From NCBI GenBank assembly GCA_937895305.1, contig CALAXS010000573.1, positions 1 through 6,653 on the forward strand: 6,653 nucleotides of DNA. The letters run 5' to 3'. The stretch is from an uncultured bacterium. Lineage in GTDB: Bacteria > Hydrogenedentota > Hydrogenedentia > Hydrogenedentales > JAEUWI01. Each line of letters starts with the position of its first letter. The first letter of the stretch is position 1. Made by a program: the position numbers and the translations under genes. The notes under the pieces were generated by a model. It did not search any database, was not told the origin of the DNA, and saw only the letters and a program-made list of their open reading frames with translations. This document shows positions 5,899-6,653 of this stretch, in pieces.

Positions 5899-6219
5899 GT
5901 GTATGAAATTGAATTTTTCAACATAAGGGTTGAAAAGGATATTCGCCAATGGCCTGTTGGTATTCAAGCTGATTTCCTGAGAATTATTGAGTTGATGGTT
6001 ATCCATGGCGGAAATCTTGGCGCGCCCAGGACCAAATCGATTGAGAAAGGTCTGTTTGAAATCAGGGCGAAAGGAAAAGAAGGTATTGGACGTGCATTCT
6101 TCTGCACGGTTAAGGACAAAAGAATTATTATCCTTCATGCCTTTATAAAGAAATCGCAGAAAACGCCCAGGCAAGAATTGGAAACGGCACGGAGCCGAAT
6201 GAAGAGGTTAGCGCAATGA
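5899..6219 (+). CDS. HigB-like type II toxin (phage-derived Gp49-like / RelE superfamily)
   Basis: A 106-residue basic protein of the Gp49-like (HigB-type) toxin family in the RelE/ParE superfamily. Family members usually cut mRNA at the ribosome. Family features are GLFEIRAKG (51-59), Arg65 in GIGRAFFC, a following beta strand (RIIILHAF, 75-82) and the basic stretch IKKSQKTP (83-90) before a C-terminal helix (93-104). Arg56, Arg65, Lys84 and Lys85 are reasonable RNA-contact or catalytic candidates, but I cannot assign them firmly. The start is GTG at 5899, because its spacing to AGAGG is right. TTG at 5893 would add two residues. The toxin gene comes first and overlaps the antitoxin start as ATGA, the order typical of higBA. 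It appears intact, and the operon is probably repressed through the palindrome upstream. Confidence 0.88.
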   Translation: MYEIEFFNIRVEKDIRQWPVGIQADFLRIIELMVIHGGNLGAPRTKSIEKGLFEIRAKGKEGIGRAFFCTVKDKRIIILHAFIKKSQKTPRQELETARSRMKRLAQ

Positions 6220-6530
6220 GTGATGAATATAAGCCTGTAAAGGCGAATAAGGGCTGGATTGCAAAACAGCTTGCGAATAACCCGTCTTTGCGCCGTGAAT
6301 ACGAAGCGCGTGGGGAAGAGTATAGCTTGATAGACGAATTGATCCGTGCTCGTAAAGATGCGGGATTAACACAGCGGGAACTTGCCGAACGTATCGGAAA
6401 AAAACAGTCCTCTGTCGGTCGATTGGAAAGCACGTTGGCTGACCCGAATGGGTCAGTGTCGCTGGCCTTCTTGCGCAAGTATGCCGCGGCTTGTGGCAAG
6501 AGGCTTGATATAAAAATGCTGGATGTTTGA
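6216..6530 (+). CDS. HigA-like antitoxin with XRE-type helix-turn-helix
   Basis: A 104-residue DNA-binding protein expected to neutralise the upstream toxin and repress the shared promoter. The helix-turn-helix domain covers about 38-95. RARKDAGLTQRELAERIG (44-61) holds the first two helices, and KKQSSVGRLEST (62-73) the recognition helix. The rest (SLAFLRKYAAACGKRLDIKM) matches the usual end of Cro/C1-type domains. An N-terminal extension of about 37 residues, with a Lys/Arg/Glu-rich helix (14-32), precedes it and may be the toxin-binding part, though that is inferred. The start ATG at 6216 overlaps the toxin stop and has AGAGG (6203-6207) eight bases upstream. The gene ends 43 bases before the next start codon, with no clear terminator between. 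Confidence 0.9.
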   Translation: MSDEYKPVKANKGWIAKQLANNPSLRREYEARGEEYSLIDELIRARKDAGLTQRELAERIGKKQSSVGRLESTLADPNGSVSLAFLRKYAAACGKRLDIKMLDV

Positions 6531-6573
6531 GCGGATTCGATTGATGTTGTATTGAATTTAATAAAGGTGGGAA

Positions 6574-6653
6574 ATGAATAGTCAACGAATATGCACACAT
6601 AGATGCATTAACATATTGGTAGCCTTTTCTGTTTTGGCATTACTATGTGGGGT
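6574..6653 (+). CDS. Start of an exported or membrane protein gene (3'-truncated by the window)
   Basis: ATG at 6574 follows AAGGTGG (6564-6570) at suitable spacing and opens a frame that stays open to the window edge (26 complete codons). The protein begins MNSQRICTHRC, a positively charged stretch, then INILVAFSVLALLCG, a hydrophobic segment. This looks like a signal peptide or first membrane helix. The Cys after ALL does not fit a standard lipobox well. Too little is visible to suggest a function. It follows the toxin-antitoxin operon on the same strand but need not belong to it. Confidence 0.6.
   Translation, partial: MNSQRICTHRCINILVAFSVLALLCG

Noticed and set aside
6143..6600. - strand frames opposite the antitoxin
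   Set aside because: They overlap a clear helix-turn-helix gene with its own ribosome-binding site and stop/start overlap, and show no motif of their own.
1..6653. CRISPR array, tRNA/rRNA genes, insertion sequence ends or attachment sites
   Set aside because: I saw no regularly spaced repeats, no tRNA-like cloverleaf, no transposase frame and no flanking direct repeats around the toxin-antitoxin module.

Overview
This window carries a compact zinc-homeostasis locus followed by a toxin-antitoxin module, with a truncated exported or membrane-anchored gene at each edge. The base composition is moderate (roughly half G+C by eye). A lipoprotein-type zinc-binding protein, a P-type zinc exporter and a Cys-containing C-terminal anchor fit a bacterium with an elaborate envelope, probably Gram-negative. 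I cannot place the lineage from sequence alone.

Layout. Positions 1-720 (+) are the 3' end of an exported protein with a beta-sandwich-like repeat and a Gly-Gly-Gly-Gly-Cys / membrane helix / basic C-terminal tail. Its stop codon overlaps the stop codon of the convergent P1B-type zinc/cadmium/lead-exporting ATPase (717-2897, -). Eleven bases upstream of that pump, on the same strand, lies a Fur-family regulator, probably Zur (2909-3283, -). Divergent from the regulator is a zinc-uptake ABC operon in the order binding lipoprotein (3412-4287), ATPase (4284-5015), permease (5008-5814), all joined by overlapping stop/start codons. A 22-bp imperfect palindrome (3305-3326) lies between the divergent units, over a plausible promoter for the uptake operon. 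Uptake, efflux and their probable sensor therefore share one small regulatory region. The likely logic is that the zinc-loaded regulator shuts off uptake, while its co-transcription with the exporter links sensing to efflux.

Positions 5848-6530 (+) form a complete HigBA-like type II toxin-antitoxin operon. It has a good sigma70-type promoter (TTGACC, 17-bp spacer, TATATT), a perfect 7-4-7 inverted repeat across the spacer and -10 box as the probable autoregulatory operator, a Gp49/RelE-superfamily toxin, and an overlapping helix-turn-helix antitoxin. A new gene with a signal-peptide-like N-terminus starts at 6574 and runs off the window.

The + strand is strongly G-rich over C through most of 1-5000 regardless of gene direction. 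Two patches lose this skew: about 2461-2710 inside the exporter gene and about 5160-5760 inside the permease gene. I found no RNA genes, CRISPR array, insertion sequence or convincing rho-independent terminator. There is no gene-free stretch longer than about 130 bases. The gene families are known. The less ordinary points are the shared zinc control region, the variant metal-binding motif of the exporter, the composition patches and the C-terminal sorting-like tail.
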